This document shows positions 34,140 through 42,425 of a stretch of 64,000 nucleotides of DNA, piece after piece. Source of the DNA: Candidatus Obscuribacterales bacterium (GTDB taxonomy: Bacteria; Cyanobacteriota; Vampirovibrionia; Obscuribacterales; Obscuribacteraceae); contig JACKCM010000007.1 in the NCBI GenBank assembly GCA_020634035.1, forward strand, positions 124,001 to 188,000. Direction: 5' to 3'. Under the pieces are notes generated by a model, which was not told where the DNA came from, did not search any database, and saw nothing but the letters and a program-made list of their open reading frames with translations. A program made the position numbers and the translations under genes. The stretch's first letter is position 1. Each line of letters begins with the position of its first letter.

Positions 34140-36167
34140 CTATTTTTGCGTTACTGACTCAGATTGAGATTTGATTTGTTTCAGGCGTCTGGTCAGATCA
34201 CACATGTCCTCATATCTGCCGAAAGAAGGTACTAAATAAGTGCCCTGGCAGATGTCGCGAACCTGTTCTAATAGGGCTTCCGCCAGCTCCAGACCGATGC
34301 GCGCTCCTTGATCGCCTGCTTTGGCCATGGCTGCCCGGATTTTATCCGGGATAGATATTCCCGGCACCTCATTGTGCAGATATTCAGCGTGCTTCGAAGA
34401 ATGGAGCGGCATAATCCCCACCAGAATCGGGACCGGACAGTCGCCGAATTGGTCTAAAAAGTCCGAGAGATCGCTTACTTGATAGATAGGCTGGGTCATG
34501 ACGAAATGGGCGCCTGCTTCGAGTTTGCGCTTGAATCTATCGAGCTCCAGTTTGCGATTTTCGTGGGTGCAGTTGAGAGCGCAGCCGATGGAAAGATTGG
34601 TCGGTTTACCGATGGTATTACCGGCAATGTCTTTGCCCTGATTGAGCTGGGAAATTATTCGAATCAGTCCAATCGAATCGACATCATAGACGGCGGTGGC
34701 ATGGGCATAATTGCCCAGAGCCGGCGGGTCTCCGGTGAGGGCTAAGATATTGCGGATGCCGAGAGCCTGGCAGCCCAGAAGATCTGCCTGGATTCCCATC
34801 AAGTTTCTGTCCCTTGTGGTGAAGTGGATTATGGTCTCGATGCCGACATTGTTGCTTATCAGCTGGCAGGAGGCAAGAGAAGACATTCTTACTCTAGCCA
34901 TCGGGCTGTCGCCCACATTTATTGAATCTGCGCCACTTTCGTAGAGCATGGCTGCAGCTTTGAGCAGCTTCTTGGTGACGGCTCCTTTTGGCGGATCTAA
35001 TTCAACACTGACAAAGAAATCATTTTTCTTCTTCTCTTTGCTGTCTTTGAGCGCTTGAAGGCGTAATCTAAGAGGCTCTCTTTCAGCCGCATCGCTATCA
35101 TCTTTTGCATCGACCTCTTGTGCTTCGCTCTCTTCTTGATCTCTCAGGCTTATCGCGATGCCGCCACCCTGGGCGGGAATGTCGGTGAGAGTCGAGCTGC
35201 GCGAGTGCGGTTTAGAGTTCGCGATGTAGCGATCCATGCTCTTTCTCATCGCTGAAATATGCGCAGGTGTAGTACCGCAGCAGCCACCAACTACTTTTGA
35301 GCCCGCTCTGATATATGGATCTACATAAGAGGCGCAATAATCCGGAGGGCTGACATATTTGAAATGACCCTCGCTCATACTCGGTTGCCCTGCGTTGGGC
35401 AAACTCGAATAACCCAGTAGATGAAGGTCTTTTCGACGGGCAAGAGTAGAGGTCATTTTTAACAGTGCGTCGAATACCGGTCCGGGACCGGCACCACAGT
35501 TGATACCGATTATCTCTGGTGCGTCTTTGCCAAGATTGTCGAATAGTCTCGAAACATCCTCCGGAGTGATGCCGAAGAAAGTGTGACCTTCCGGAGAGAA
35601 ACTCACCTGGGCTATTACAGGTAAGTCGCATATTGAACGGGCCGCTCTTACCGCCACGGTCAATTCTTCTATCGAGGACATGGTCTCGATGGTAAAAAGA
35701 TCCACCCCTCCTGCCAGCAGTCCGTCCATCTGTTCTCGGAATGCTTCGAAAAGGGTCTCTTCTCCGGTGTCGCCTATGGGAGGCATCAGCCTGCCGGTCG
35801 GTCCCACCGAGCCTGCTATGAACGCCGGTATCCCGGCAATCTCTCGGGCATTTCTTGCCACTTTTGCTGCCCAGACATTGATGTTCCAGACATCTTTCTC
35901 AAGACCGAAATTGGCCAGTTTGAATTTATTAGCGCCGAAGGAATTTGTGGTAATTATTTCGGCGCCGGCGTTGAGGTATTCGACATGGATCTCTTGAACC
36001 AGGTCTTTGTTGGTCAGGTTGAGGTGCTCGAAGCTGGCGTCCGGTGAAGCACCCCGGGAATAGAGCAAGGTGCCGATACCGCCGTCAGCCAGAAGCGGTC
36101 TTTCTTTGACGGCTTTAATGAAAGGACTGACAGATCCGGATTGGCTGGCAGACTTGGAACTGGGCAT
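34140..36167 (-). CDS. Bifunctional homocysteine S-methyltransferase / methylenetetrahydrofolate reductase
   Basis: A 675-residue fusion like B. subtilis YitJ. The N-terminal half (15-310) is a zinc homocysteine-methyltransferase domain with ligands Cys224 (GINCGAG) and Cys296/Cys297 (GGCCGTTP). After an acidic linker (about 335-375), the C-terminal half is the FAD-dependent MTHFR barrel (FFVSVELDPPKG, SINVGDSPMARVRMS, ILALTGDPP, HFVMTQPIYQ). The reductase supplies methyltetrahydrofolate for MetH, which lies about 9 kb away, and the methyltransferase half probably uses it or another methyl donor directly. The MTHFR region is bacterial MetF length. It stands between two plus-strand genes. Both homocysteine zinc sites (here and in MetH) look intact. 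Confidence 0.9.
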   Translation of the reverse strand: MPSSKSASQSGSVSPFIKAVKERPLLADGGIGTLLYSRGASPDASFEHLNLTNKDLVQEIHVEYLNAGAEIITTNSFGANKFKLANFGLEKDVWNINVWAAKVARNAREIAGIPAFIAGSVGPTGRLMPPIGDTGEETLFEAFREQMDGLLAGGVDLFTIETMSSIEELTVAVRAARSICDLPVIAQVSFSPEGHTFFGITPEDVSRLFDNLGKDAPEIIGINCGAGPGPVFDALLKMTSTLARRKDLHLLGYSSLPNAGQPSMSEGHFKYVSPPDYCASYVDPYIRAGSKVVGGCCGTTPAHISAMRKSMDRYIANSKPHSRSSTLTDIPAQGGGIAISLRDQEESEAQEVDAKDDSDAAEREPLRLRLQALKDSKEKKKNDFFVSVELDPPKGAVTKKLLKAAAMLYESGADSINVGDSPMARVRMSSLASCQLISNNVGIETIIHFTTRDRNLMGIQADLLGCQALGIRNILALTGDPPALGNYAHATAVYDVDSIGLIRIISQLNQGKDIAGNTIGKPTNLSIGCALNCTHENRKLELDRFKRKLEAGAHFVMTQPIYQVSDLSDFLDQFGDCPVPILVGIMPLHSSKHAEYLHNEVPGISIPDKIRAAMAKAGDQGARIGLELAEALLEQVRDICQGTYLVPSFGRYEDMCDLTRRLKQIKSQSESVTQK

Positions 36168-36319
36168 CAGACGTCCTCTCCCTTTTGAAGAACGCCAATT
36201 TTAACACGCTCTTATATATGACTCTAACCGGCTCGTTACTCTTTCTTACAACCGCTATCAAGTTATTTATATTAATTGATAAGATCTGCTGGTATTTTTT
36301 CCGCGGATGTAACTGCCTC

Positions 36320-38131
36320 GTGCCAACAGATCCCCAGCTAATCAGGAATTTTTCCATTATTGCCCATATCGACCACGGTAAATCGACCCTGGCCGACCGC
36401 CTGCTCGAGTTCACCGGAACGATAGAACAGCGCGCTATGCAGGATCAGGTCCTCGATACGATGGATATCGAGCGCGAGCGGGGCATTACCATCAAAGCCC
36501 AGCCGGCGCGCATGGATTATAAAGCCAAGGACGGCAAGACCTATGTGCTCAATCTGATTGATACTCCAGGGCACGTCGATTTCGGCTATGAAGTCTCTCG
36601 AAGCCTGGAAGCCTGCGAAGGGGCTCTGTTGATAGTCGATGCCACCCAGGGGGTGGAAGCCCAGACCCTGGCTAACGTTCACCTGGCTGTGGAGAGCAAT
36701 CTTGAAATTGTGCCGGTGATCAACAAAATCGACCTGCCCAGTGCTGACCCGGAGAGAATCAAGCAAGAGATTGAAGAAGTTATTGGCTGGCCAGCAGATA
36801 ATGCCGTCGAGACCAGTGCCAAAAACAACATCGGTATCGAGGATGTGCTCGAGGCTATTGTCCGGGATGTGCCGCCTCCTAAGAACAATCACGACAAGCC
36901 TCTGCGTGCTCTGGTTTTCGATAGTTTCTACGACAGCTATCGAGGCATAATCGTCTACTTTCGGGTTCTGGACGGCTCTATTACCGCCAGGGATCGCATA
37001 AGATTCATGGCCAACAAGAAGAATTTCGAGATAACCGAACTGGGTGTCTTGAAACCAAATCAAGTTAAGGTGGACAGGCTCGGACCCGGAGAGGTCGGTT
37101 ATCTGGCCGCTTCGATCAAGGACGTCGCCACCCTGGTCGGTGATACCATCACCAGTGCAGAGGCTCCTGCCGCCGAGGCGCTGCCCGGCTACCAGCCTGC
37201 CAAACCCATGGTCTTTGCCGGTATCTATCCGGTGGACAATGAACAGTATCCTGAGCTTCGTGATGCTCTGGAGAAGCTCAAATTAAACGACTCCAGCTTG
37301 TTTTTCGAGCCAGAAAGCTCTGAGGCGCTCGGTTTCGGGTTCCGATGCGGCTTCCTCGGTCTTCTTCATATGGAGATCATTCAGGAGCGTCTCGAGCGGG
37401 AATACGATCTCAATTTGATCACCACTTCACCGTCGGTTATTTACAGAGTCACCAAAACCGATGGCAGTATCATCATGGTAGATAATCCGGCTCTATTGCC
37501 CGATGCCAATCATCGGGAGCTTATCGAAGAGCCGATAGTCACAGCCAATATCATTGTGCCTAACGATTATGTCGGCGCTTTGATGGAACTTTGTCAGAGT
37601 CGGCGTGGTGTCTATATCGACATGAAGTTTCTCGACGCCAGACGTAATCTCTTGATTTACGAGATGCCTCTGTCCGAAATCATTACCGATTTCTACGATC
37701 AGCTGAAATCCCGCTCCCGGGGCTATGCCAGCCTTGATTATCAATTTTTAGATTATCGCTCATCTAAACTGGTCAAGCTCGATGTCCTCATCGCAGGCGA
37801 TCCGGTGGATGCGCTCTCGGCTATAGTTCATGCCGACAAAGCAGCCAGTTACGGCAGACATCTGGCGGTCAAACTGAAGAACGTTATTCCGCGTCAGATG
37901 TTCGAAGTGCCAATTCAGGCGGCGATAGGCGGCAAGATCGTCGCCCGTACCAATGTCTCTGCCGTGAGAAAGAATGTTCTGGCTAAGTGTTATGGTGGAG
38001 ACATCTCTCGAAAGCGCAAACTTCTGGAGAAGCAGAAAGAAGGTAAGAAGCGCATGAAATCCGTTGGCAGGATAGAAATCCCCCAGGAAGCATTTATGGC
38101 ACTGCTCAAAATAGATTCAGAGACTTCTTGA
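36320..38131 (+). CDS. lepA: Elongation factor 4 (back-translocating GTPase LepA)
   Basis: A ribosome-binding translational GTPase. From GTG at 36320 the 603 residues match LepA length; the open frame extends 45 codons further, but that extension reads as AT-rich non-homologous sequence. G-domain motifs are complete: AHIDHGKST, ERGITIKAQ, DTPGHVDF and NKIDLPSADP. Domain 3/5 motifs follow (KPMVFAGIYPVDNEQYPEL, GFGFRCGFLGLLHMEI). The C-terminal LepA-specific domain ends KKRMKSVGRIEIPQEAF, as in the family. It is a near-universal gene that diverges from the homocysteine methyltransferase-MTHFR gene and ends eight bases before a convergent protease gene. Confidence 0.93.
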   Translation: MPTDPQLIRNFSIIAHIDHGKSTLADRLLEFTGTIEQRAMQDQVLDTMDIERERGITIKAQPARMDYKAKDGKTYVLNLIDTPGHVDFGYEVSRSLEACEGALLIVDATQGVEAQTLANVHLAVESNLEIVPVINKIDLPSADPERIKQEIEEVIGWPADNAVETSAKNNIGIEDVLEAIVRDVPPPKNNHDKPLRALVFDSFYDSYRGIIVYFRVLDGSITARDRIRFMANKKNFEITELGVLKPNQVKVDRLGPGEVGYLAASIKDVATLVGDTITSAEAPAAEALPGYQPAKPMVFAGIYPVDNEQYPELRDALEKLKLNDSSLFFEPESSEALGFGFRCGFLGLLHMEIIQERLEREYDLNLITTSPSVIYRVTKTDGSIIMVDNPALLPDANHRELIEEPIVTANIIVPNDYVGALMELCQSRRGVYIDMKFLDARRNLLIYEMPLSEIITDFYDQLKSRSRGYASLDYQFLDYRSSKLVKLDVLIAGDPVDALSAIVHADKAASYGRHLAVKLKNVIPRQMFEVPIQAAIGGKIVARTNVSAVRKNVLAKCYGGDISRKRKLLEKQKEGKKRMKSVGRIEIPQEAFMALLKIDSETS

Positions 38132-38139
38132 TCTCACCT

Positions 38140-39951
38140 TCAGTGGCTGGTCAGTAAAATCATAAGAAGAACCATCAGGCAATTGGTTGCTGCATGCACG
38201 ATAATCGCCGGAATGATACTGCCTGTCTTCTCTGTGGCCAGGCAGGTAACCATGCCGAAAACAAATTTGTCTACCAGGAGCCAGCACAACATCTGACCAT
38301 GAAGCAGGGCAAAGAGGACCGAGGTCACCACCGCCGATGGTATTACGCCCCAGTGTCTTCTCAGTCCGCAATAGAGAATCCCTCTGAATAGTGCCTCTTC
38401 GATAAATGGCGGCACGAGACCAATCATTAAAATCAACACGACGATAGCGCCGAAAGAGCCTGTGGCGGCCATAAGAGCCAGGGCATTTTCGTAGGCATCT
38501 TCCGGGGGATAGAAATAGTGCTCCGAAAGCAGGCAGGAGACGACGATCGTCGTCATCGAAATAGAGAAGACTTTCAGCGCCATCTTGAGCATTGATGGCA
38601 GGTCGTAGCCTTCTGCCCTGGTGAATCTGATGAATTTCAAAAAGGGAAGCTTTCTGTCCACGATAAGCCAGGTCAAAATCAAAATCGGTAAGGTGATAAC
38701 CAGAAATTCAATCAAGCTGGCTAAGCCGTATTCGGTGGGATTGAAATATGCCAGAACCATGGAGCGATCGTCTGAGTGCAAGGAGGGCATCAGAAGCAGG
38801 ATCGCCACGAAGGCTATTGTCGATACGACTGTAGAGGCTATGATTATTGCCCAGGGTTTCCAGAGACCGAAGGCATATTCTGCCGCCGTGCCATGGTCTT
38901 TGAAATCTATATTCGAACGTCGGTCTCGCCAGAGAAAAAGTGACAAAAGCAGTCCGAGAGCCCAGATTGCTATCAAAATGATGATAGTGAGCACTGAATT
39001 GTCGCATTCTTCAAGCGCTCTTTGATAATGAATCTGCGCCATATCAGCTCGACCGGCTTGAACACAGAGTGACTGCAGGAGCTTTTCGCGAAACCATGAG
39101 CGAGAGAGGATATGCTCTAGCTCTTCCAGTCTTGCTCGAAGCTCCTGTTCATTAGCCGGTGGATTCTCAGCCAGCAGAATGCGTTCAAGGGTTCTGGCTC
39201 TTGCCTCTTCAAAGGGACTGGAATGTTTGAAAAGTGCCGGAAGCGTTTTGATATCGACGGTGGTATCTTTGCCTGCTTCTCTTCGGACAACGATTCTGTA
39301 TAGCTGTATCTCTAGATCAAAGGGATTTTTCTTCAGATGTAGATCAAGAAGATGTTCGATTCGTCCAAGCAGATACAGCCTCAGTTCTTGAGCTGTTCTA
39401 TAGTTGGCATCGGTTTTCGGCAGCTTCTCTAACAAACTGACTGTTTCTGTACTAAAGGATGGCCAGTGATCTAAAAGAGGATTGACCAGAAAGTCGTTGG
39501 ATTCTCCTGATGCCCCCCGTACTGAAATTTCGCCTGTATGCATCAGTCTGAGCGCAAAAGCCAGGTCATCAGCACAGCGATCGGCTGCTTCTTTCAGCCG
39601 CTTTTTCTCTTTGTCATCGGCCGATGCCACTAATACTATGCTGTAGAACGGTTTGACTCCGGGGGTTTCAAGAACCAGGCGCTCTTTGGGTACAGGTAGC
39701 GTTGTGCTTATTTTTTCCAGAAGATATTTTCTGGCTGTTTCGCCTTCTTGATCATCCGAAAGCTCTGATTCGTCAGTAGAGTCAGAGCTTTCTTCTGATG
39801 CTATCGGTCTTGGCAGGTCTATCCGCTTCAGCTCTATAACTCCGGCGATAGCTGATCCAAGAAATAGTGCCGCGGCAAGAAACCAGGATAGATAGAGCAC
39901 CCAGGCGCCTTTTCGCCCACGGTTTTCTATAAGATCTCCAAGCTTTTCCAT
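38140..39951 (-). CDS. CPBP-family intramembrane metalloprotease with large soluble domain
   Basis: A 603-residue membrane protein. One N-terminal helix (16-38) is followed by an acidic segment and a roughly 250-residue helical soluble region, then at least seven membrane helices from about 325. The C-terminal CPBP (CAAX protease and bacteriocin-processing) signature is complete: EEALFRG (518-524), FALLHG (547-552, His551) and HAATN (His586, Asn590). Family members cleave prenylated or membrane-buried substrates or act in immunity; here the substrate is unknown. Size is about twice the typical CPBP protein because of the soluble extension. It converges with lepA, leaving eight bases between stops. 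Confidence 0.88.
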   Translation of the reverse strand: MEKLGDLIENRGRKGAWVLYLSWFLAAALFLGSAIAGVIELKRIDLPRPIASEESSDSTDESELSDDQEGETARKYLLEKISTTLPVPKERLVLETPGVKPFYSIVLVASADDKEKKRLKEAADRCADDLAFALRLMHTGEISVRGASGESNDFLVNPLLDHWPSFSTETVSLLEKLPKTDANYRTAQELRLYLLGRIEHLLDLHLKKNPFDLEIQLYRIVVRREAGKDTTVDIKTLPALFKHSSPFEEARARTLERILLAENPPANEQELRARLEELEHILSRSWFREKLLQSLCVQAGRADMAQIHYQRALEECDNSVLTIIILIAIWALGLLLSLFLWRDRRSNIDFKDHGTAAEYAFGLWKPWAIIIASTVVSTIAFVAILLLMPSLHSDDRSMVLAYFNPTEYGLASLIEFLVITLPILILTWLIVDRKLPFLKFIRFTRAEGYDLPSMLKMALKVFSISMTTIVVSCLLSEHYFYPPEDAYENALALMAATGSFGAIVVLILMIGLVPPFIEEALFRGILYCGLRRHWGVIPSAVVTSVLFALLHGQMLCWLLVDKFVFGMVTCLATEKTGSIIPAIIVHAATNCLMVLLMILLTSH

Positions 39952-40015
39952 CTAAAATGCCGTTGTCCGGTTCTAATAGTGCATAATAAGTTAGGTAAGG
40001 GTCGCGGGGGAAGCG

Positions 40016-41062
40016 ATGGCTAAGAAGCGCCGACCAAAGAAGAATAGCAGGAATTCAGAACCCGGGACTATTTCGGGCTCAAAGGATTCAACGGCACCTA
40101 TTCATATTCCGCTTCAATTCAATCTTGATAACACTGAAAATCAGGCGACTTTCGCTAAGCGCAAGAAGAAAAATGTCCGAGAGATCCTCGAAAAGGAGCT
40201 GAGCAAGCCCATCACTGATGGCTTCGACGACATTGACCTGGAAAGAAAGCGTCGCAAGCTGCTGGCTGCTGCCTGGCGAGAGCGCGACAACATTTACAGA
40301 CGAATTCTTGGTAGACCTTCTTATGTCAGCCCCGCCAACTACGGACCGCCGATGGAAGATGTGCCCGATGACTATCTCGAGCAGATTGCGCTAAAGGAGG
40401 CAAACGCCTCGTCTGATACCTTCAATCCGGGGGATCCTACTATGGAAGAGCAGCATCTCGCTGTTCTCGCCTATGGTCCCGATCCCACACGACCCTACTG
40501 GACTTATTTAACCGCCGGTCTCGCCAGCCCCTGGATGCAGACAAACAGTCAGGAGGTCTCTGGCTTTGGCTGCGAAATAATGATTAAAAGCCCCGTAGAC
40601 CTGCCCTGGGCATCGCAACTGCTGCGCACCCTAGCCTTCTATGTCTTTAATCATGCCGGTCAGCTGAACCCCGGAGTCCGGGTCAGCCTCAACAATCCAA
40701 TCACCGGGGGCTCAGCGGATACTGATTCTGCCCTGCGTCATGCCTTTATATGGTACGCCGACGAAGTGCCCAATGACTGGTATCAATTACCTTCCGGTGG
40801 CTTCGGTATCTTTACCGCCATCGGCATCACTGACCGAGAGAAGGAATATGCCGACTCTGTGGAAGATTACGGAACCTGGTGCATACAGCAGGTGCTTCGT
40901 CATGCCGGTCATGGCCAGATAACCGACCCTGATAGAGCCTGTCTATCGACCCAGGATGGATTTGCAGAGACCTTCTCTATAATCAAGGCAAGGGCGGATG
41001 CTTTTCGAGAAACAGCACCGGATGAGAGTTTGAATACGGACGAAGAAGACTGTCAATTTTGA
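40016..41062 (+). CDS. Suppressor-of-fused (SUFU) domain protein
   Basis: A 348-residue cytoplasmic protein. The first 60 residues are basic and low complexity (MAKKRRPKKNSRNSEPG); a helical linker spans about 60-140. The SUFU-like domain from about 150 shows the family course VLAYGPDPTRPYWTYLTAGL, GCEIMIKSPVDLPWASQLLR and a buried FGIFTAIGITDREKEYA. Bacterial SUFU proteins are poorly characterised and are often found near toxin-immunity loci; no toxin is visible here. A GGGGGA ribosome site precedes the ATG. It diverges from the CPBP gene and converges on the epimerase gene. Family assignment is from memory of the domain pattern. Confidence 0.7.
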   Translation: MAKKRRPKKNSRNSEPGTISGSKDSTAPIHIPLQFNLDNTENQATFAKRKKKNVREILEKELSKPITDGFDDIDLERKRRKLLAAAWRERDNIYRRILGRPSYVSPANYGPPMEDVPDDYLEQIALKEANASSDTFNPGDPTMEEQHLAVLAYGPDPTRPYWTYLTAGLASPWMQTNSQEVSGFGCEIMIKSPVDLPWASQLLRTLAFYVFNHAGQLNPGVRVSLNNPITGGSADTDSALRHAFIWYADEVPNDWYQLPSGGFGIFTAIGITDREKEYADSVEDYGTWCIQQVLRHAGHGQITDPDRACLSTQDGFAETFSIIKARADAFRETAPDESLNTDEEDCQF

Positions 41063-41071
41063 TAAGCAAAA

Positions 41072-42160
41072 TCAGCTTTTGCTCTTGATCAGTTTTGATT
41101 CTACCTGGTTCTTCTGTGCTGCCGCACCGGCAGTGGTATCGTTTCTGGTCCAGTACTGATCTCTGTATTGCTCGTAGAAATCGATAGTTTTCTTGATGCC
41201 GTCGGCAAGGTTTGTGGTGGGCTCCCAGCCTACTACTCTTCTTATCTTGGTGATATCCGAATAGAAGTCTCCGGGTTCCTGAGCTTTTCGCTCCGGAGAA
41301 AATTCGGCAAACTCCCACTTGCCGCGACCGGCTTGCTCGATGATTGTTTTAACCAGCTCCACGAAGCTCACAGGGATATCGGAGCCGACATTGAAGATTT
41401 CGCCATAGGCTTCTTCGACAATCGCTGACTTTATAATCGCCTCTACACAGTCATCTACGTAGCAGAAGTCTCTGAGGATACTTCCGTCACCGAAGACTTT
41501 GATGGTGTCATTGTCCATGGCCAGCCGTACGAACCAGTTGCAGACTCCGAATCGGGAATGCAGCATCTGGGAACGAGGACCGTATATATTGGACAGGCGC
41601 AGTAAAACTGAACGAATGCCGTGGGCATCGTTATAGACCTTGATTATTTTTTCTGCAGTCAGGTTGGAGATCTCGTAGATGCCTTTGGGATTGGTCGGGG
41701 CTTCTTCGTTCACCGGCAGAGAGACCGAGGCGCCGTACTGACCGCGAGTACCGGTATAGACCACAATCGCTTCCGGGTTGTATTTGCGGAGCGCTTCCAT
41801 GAGGATGGCGGTGCCCGTTATGTTGATCTCGATATCCGGAAACGGATTTGAGAGGCTCATGATATGGCAGACCTGCCCTGCCAGGTGGAAGACATAGTCC
41901 TGGTTTTTGACCAGATAGATGATCGCATTCTCATCCCGAATATCCGAAAAATTGACCCGGATATCAGAGGCTACTTCTGCGACATTGAATTCGTTGCCGC
42001 CATAATCCGGAATCATGGCGTCCATAACCGTCACCCTGGCTCCGGCCTTGACCAGTCTGAGTGCGAGATTAGAGCCGATGAAGCCCAGACCGCCTGTAAT
42101 CAGAACGGATTTGCCTTTGAATTCTTCTAACGCGTCTGTTTCTTTTAAAAGATCTGCCAT
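41072..42160 (-). CDS. NAD-dependent nucleotide-sugar epimerase with atypical active site
   Basis: A 362-residue extended-SDR protein of the GalE/dTDP-glucose dehydratase superfamily. The Rossmann motif is GGLGFIG (23-29), the Thr/Ser-position residues are Thr136/Thr138 in VVYTGTRGQYG, and the active-site Tyr162 is in GIYEISN. The Lys four residues later (YxxxK) is Asn166 here; I checked the codon (AAC). The rest (RLSNIYGPRSQ, FCYVDDCVEAI, IFNVGSDIPVSF) is conserved, so the fold is intact. It stands divergent from the DegT-GT2 pair across 265 bases that contain two perfect hairpins. It may be inactive, or use another base; the likely role is sugar-nucleotide metabolism. Confidence 0.88.
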   Translation of the reverse strand: MADLLKETDALEEFKGKSVLITGGLGFIGSNLALRLVKAGARVTVMDAMIPDYGGNEFNVAEVASDIRVNFSDIRDENAIIYLVKNQDYVFHLAGQVCHIMSLSNPFPDIEINITGTAILMEALRKYNPEAIVVYTGTRGQYGASVSLPVNEEAPTNPKGIYEISNLTAEKIIKVYNDAHGIRSVLLRLSNIYGPRSQMLHSRFGVCNWFVRLAMDNDTIKVFGDGSILRDFCYVDDCVEAIIKSAIVEEAYGEIFNVGSDIPVSFVELVKTIIEQAGRGKWEFAEFSPERKAQEPGDFYSDITKIRRVVGWEPTTNLADGIKKTIDFYEQYRDQYWTRNDTTAGAAAQKNQVESKLIKSKS

Positions 42161-42204
42161 GGTTGTTTTCTTATTGGTCTTAAATGCGCTTCATCTGTTG
42201 TATG

Positions 42205-42253
42205 GGTGCCAGAAATGCCCTGGCACCGCTTTGGTGAACAAATATCACCAAAG
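42205..42253 (-). promoter_or_regulatory. Two adjacent perfect hairpins upstream of the epimerase gene
   Basis: GGTGCCAG (42205-42212) pairs with CTGGCACC (42220-42227) around AAATGCC. One base further, CTTTGGTGA (42229-42237) pairs with TCACCAAAG (42245-42253) around ACAAATA. Stems are 8 and 9 bases without mismatch and both loops are 7 bases. They lie 45-93 bases before the epimerase start. There is no U-tract on either strand. They could be RNA leader stem-loops or paired operator sites. Confidence 0.55.
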
Positions 42254-42425
42254 TAGAGAATGATTTTACCATGAGGATTTCATCTCAATCCGGTTCTCAA
42301 GCCTCTGTTAACTGGTATGGCGAGGATTGCAACCAGAGTATGCACTCTGTCAGTTAAGTAGTCATTAATTCGTCGCAAGCTCTTTTCTTCTATATTGAGA
42401 TGTCCCTTTCATAAGGTCAGTCACG

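Noticed and set aside
36185..36319. 45-codon N-terminal extension of lepA
   Set aside because: LepA is about 600 residues; the extension is AT-rich and unrelated to the family, and GTG at 36320 gives the standard start.
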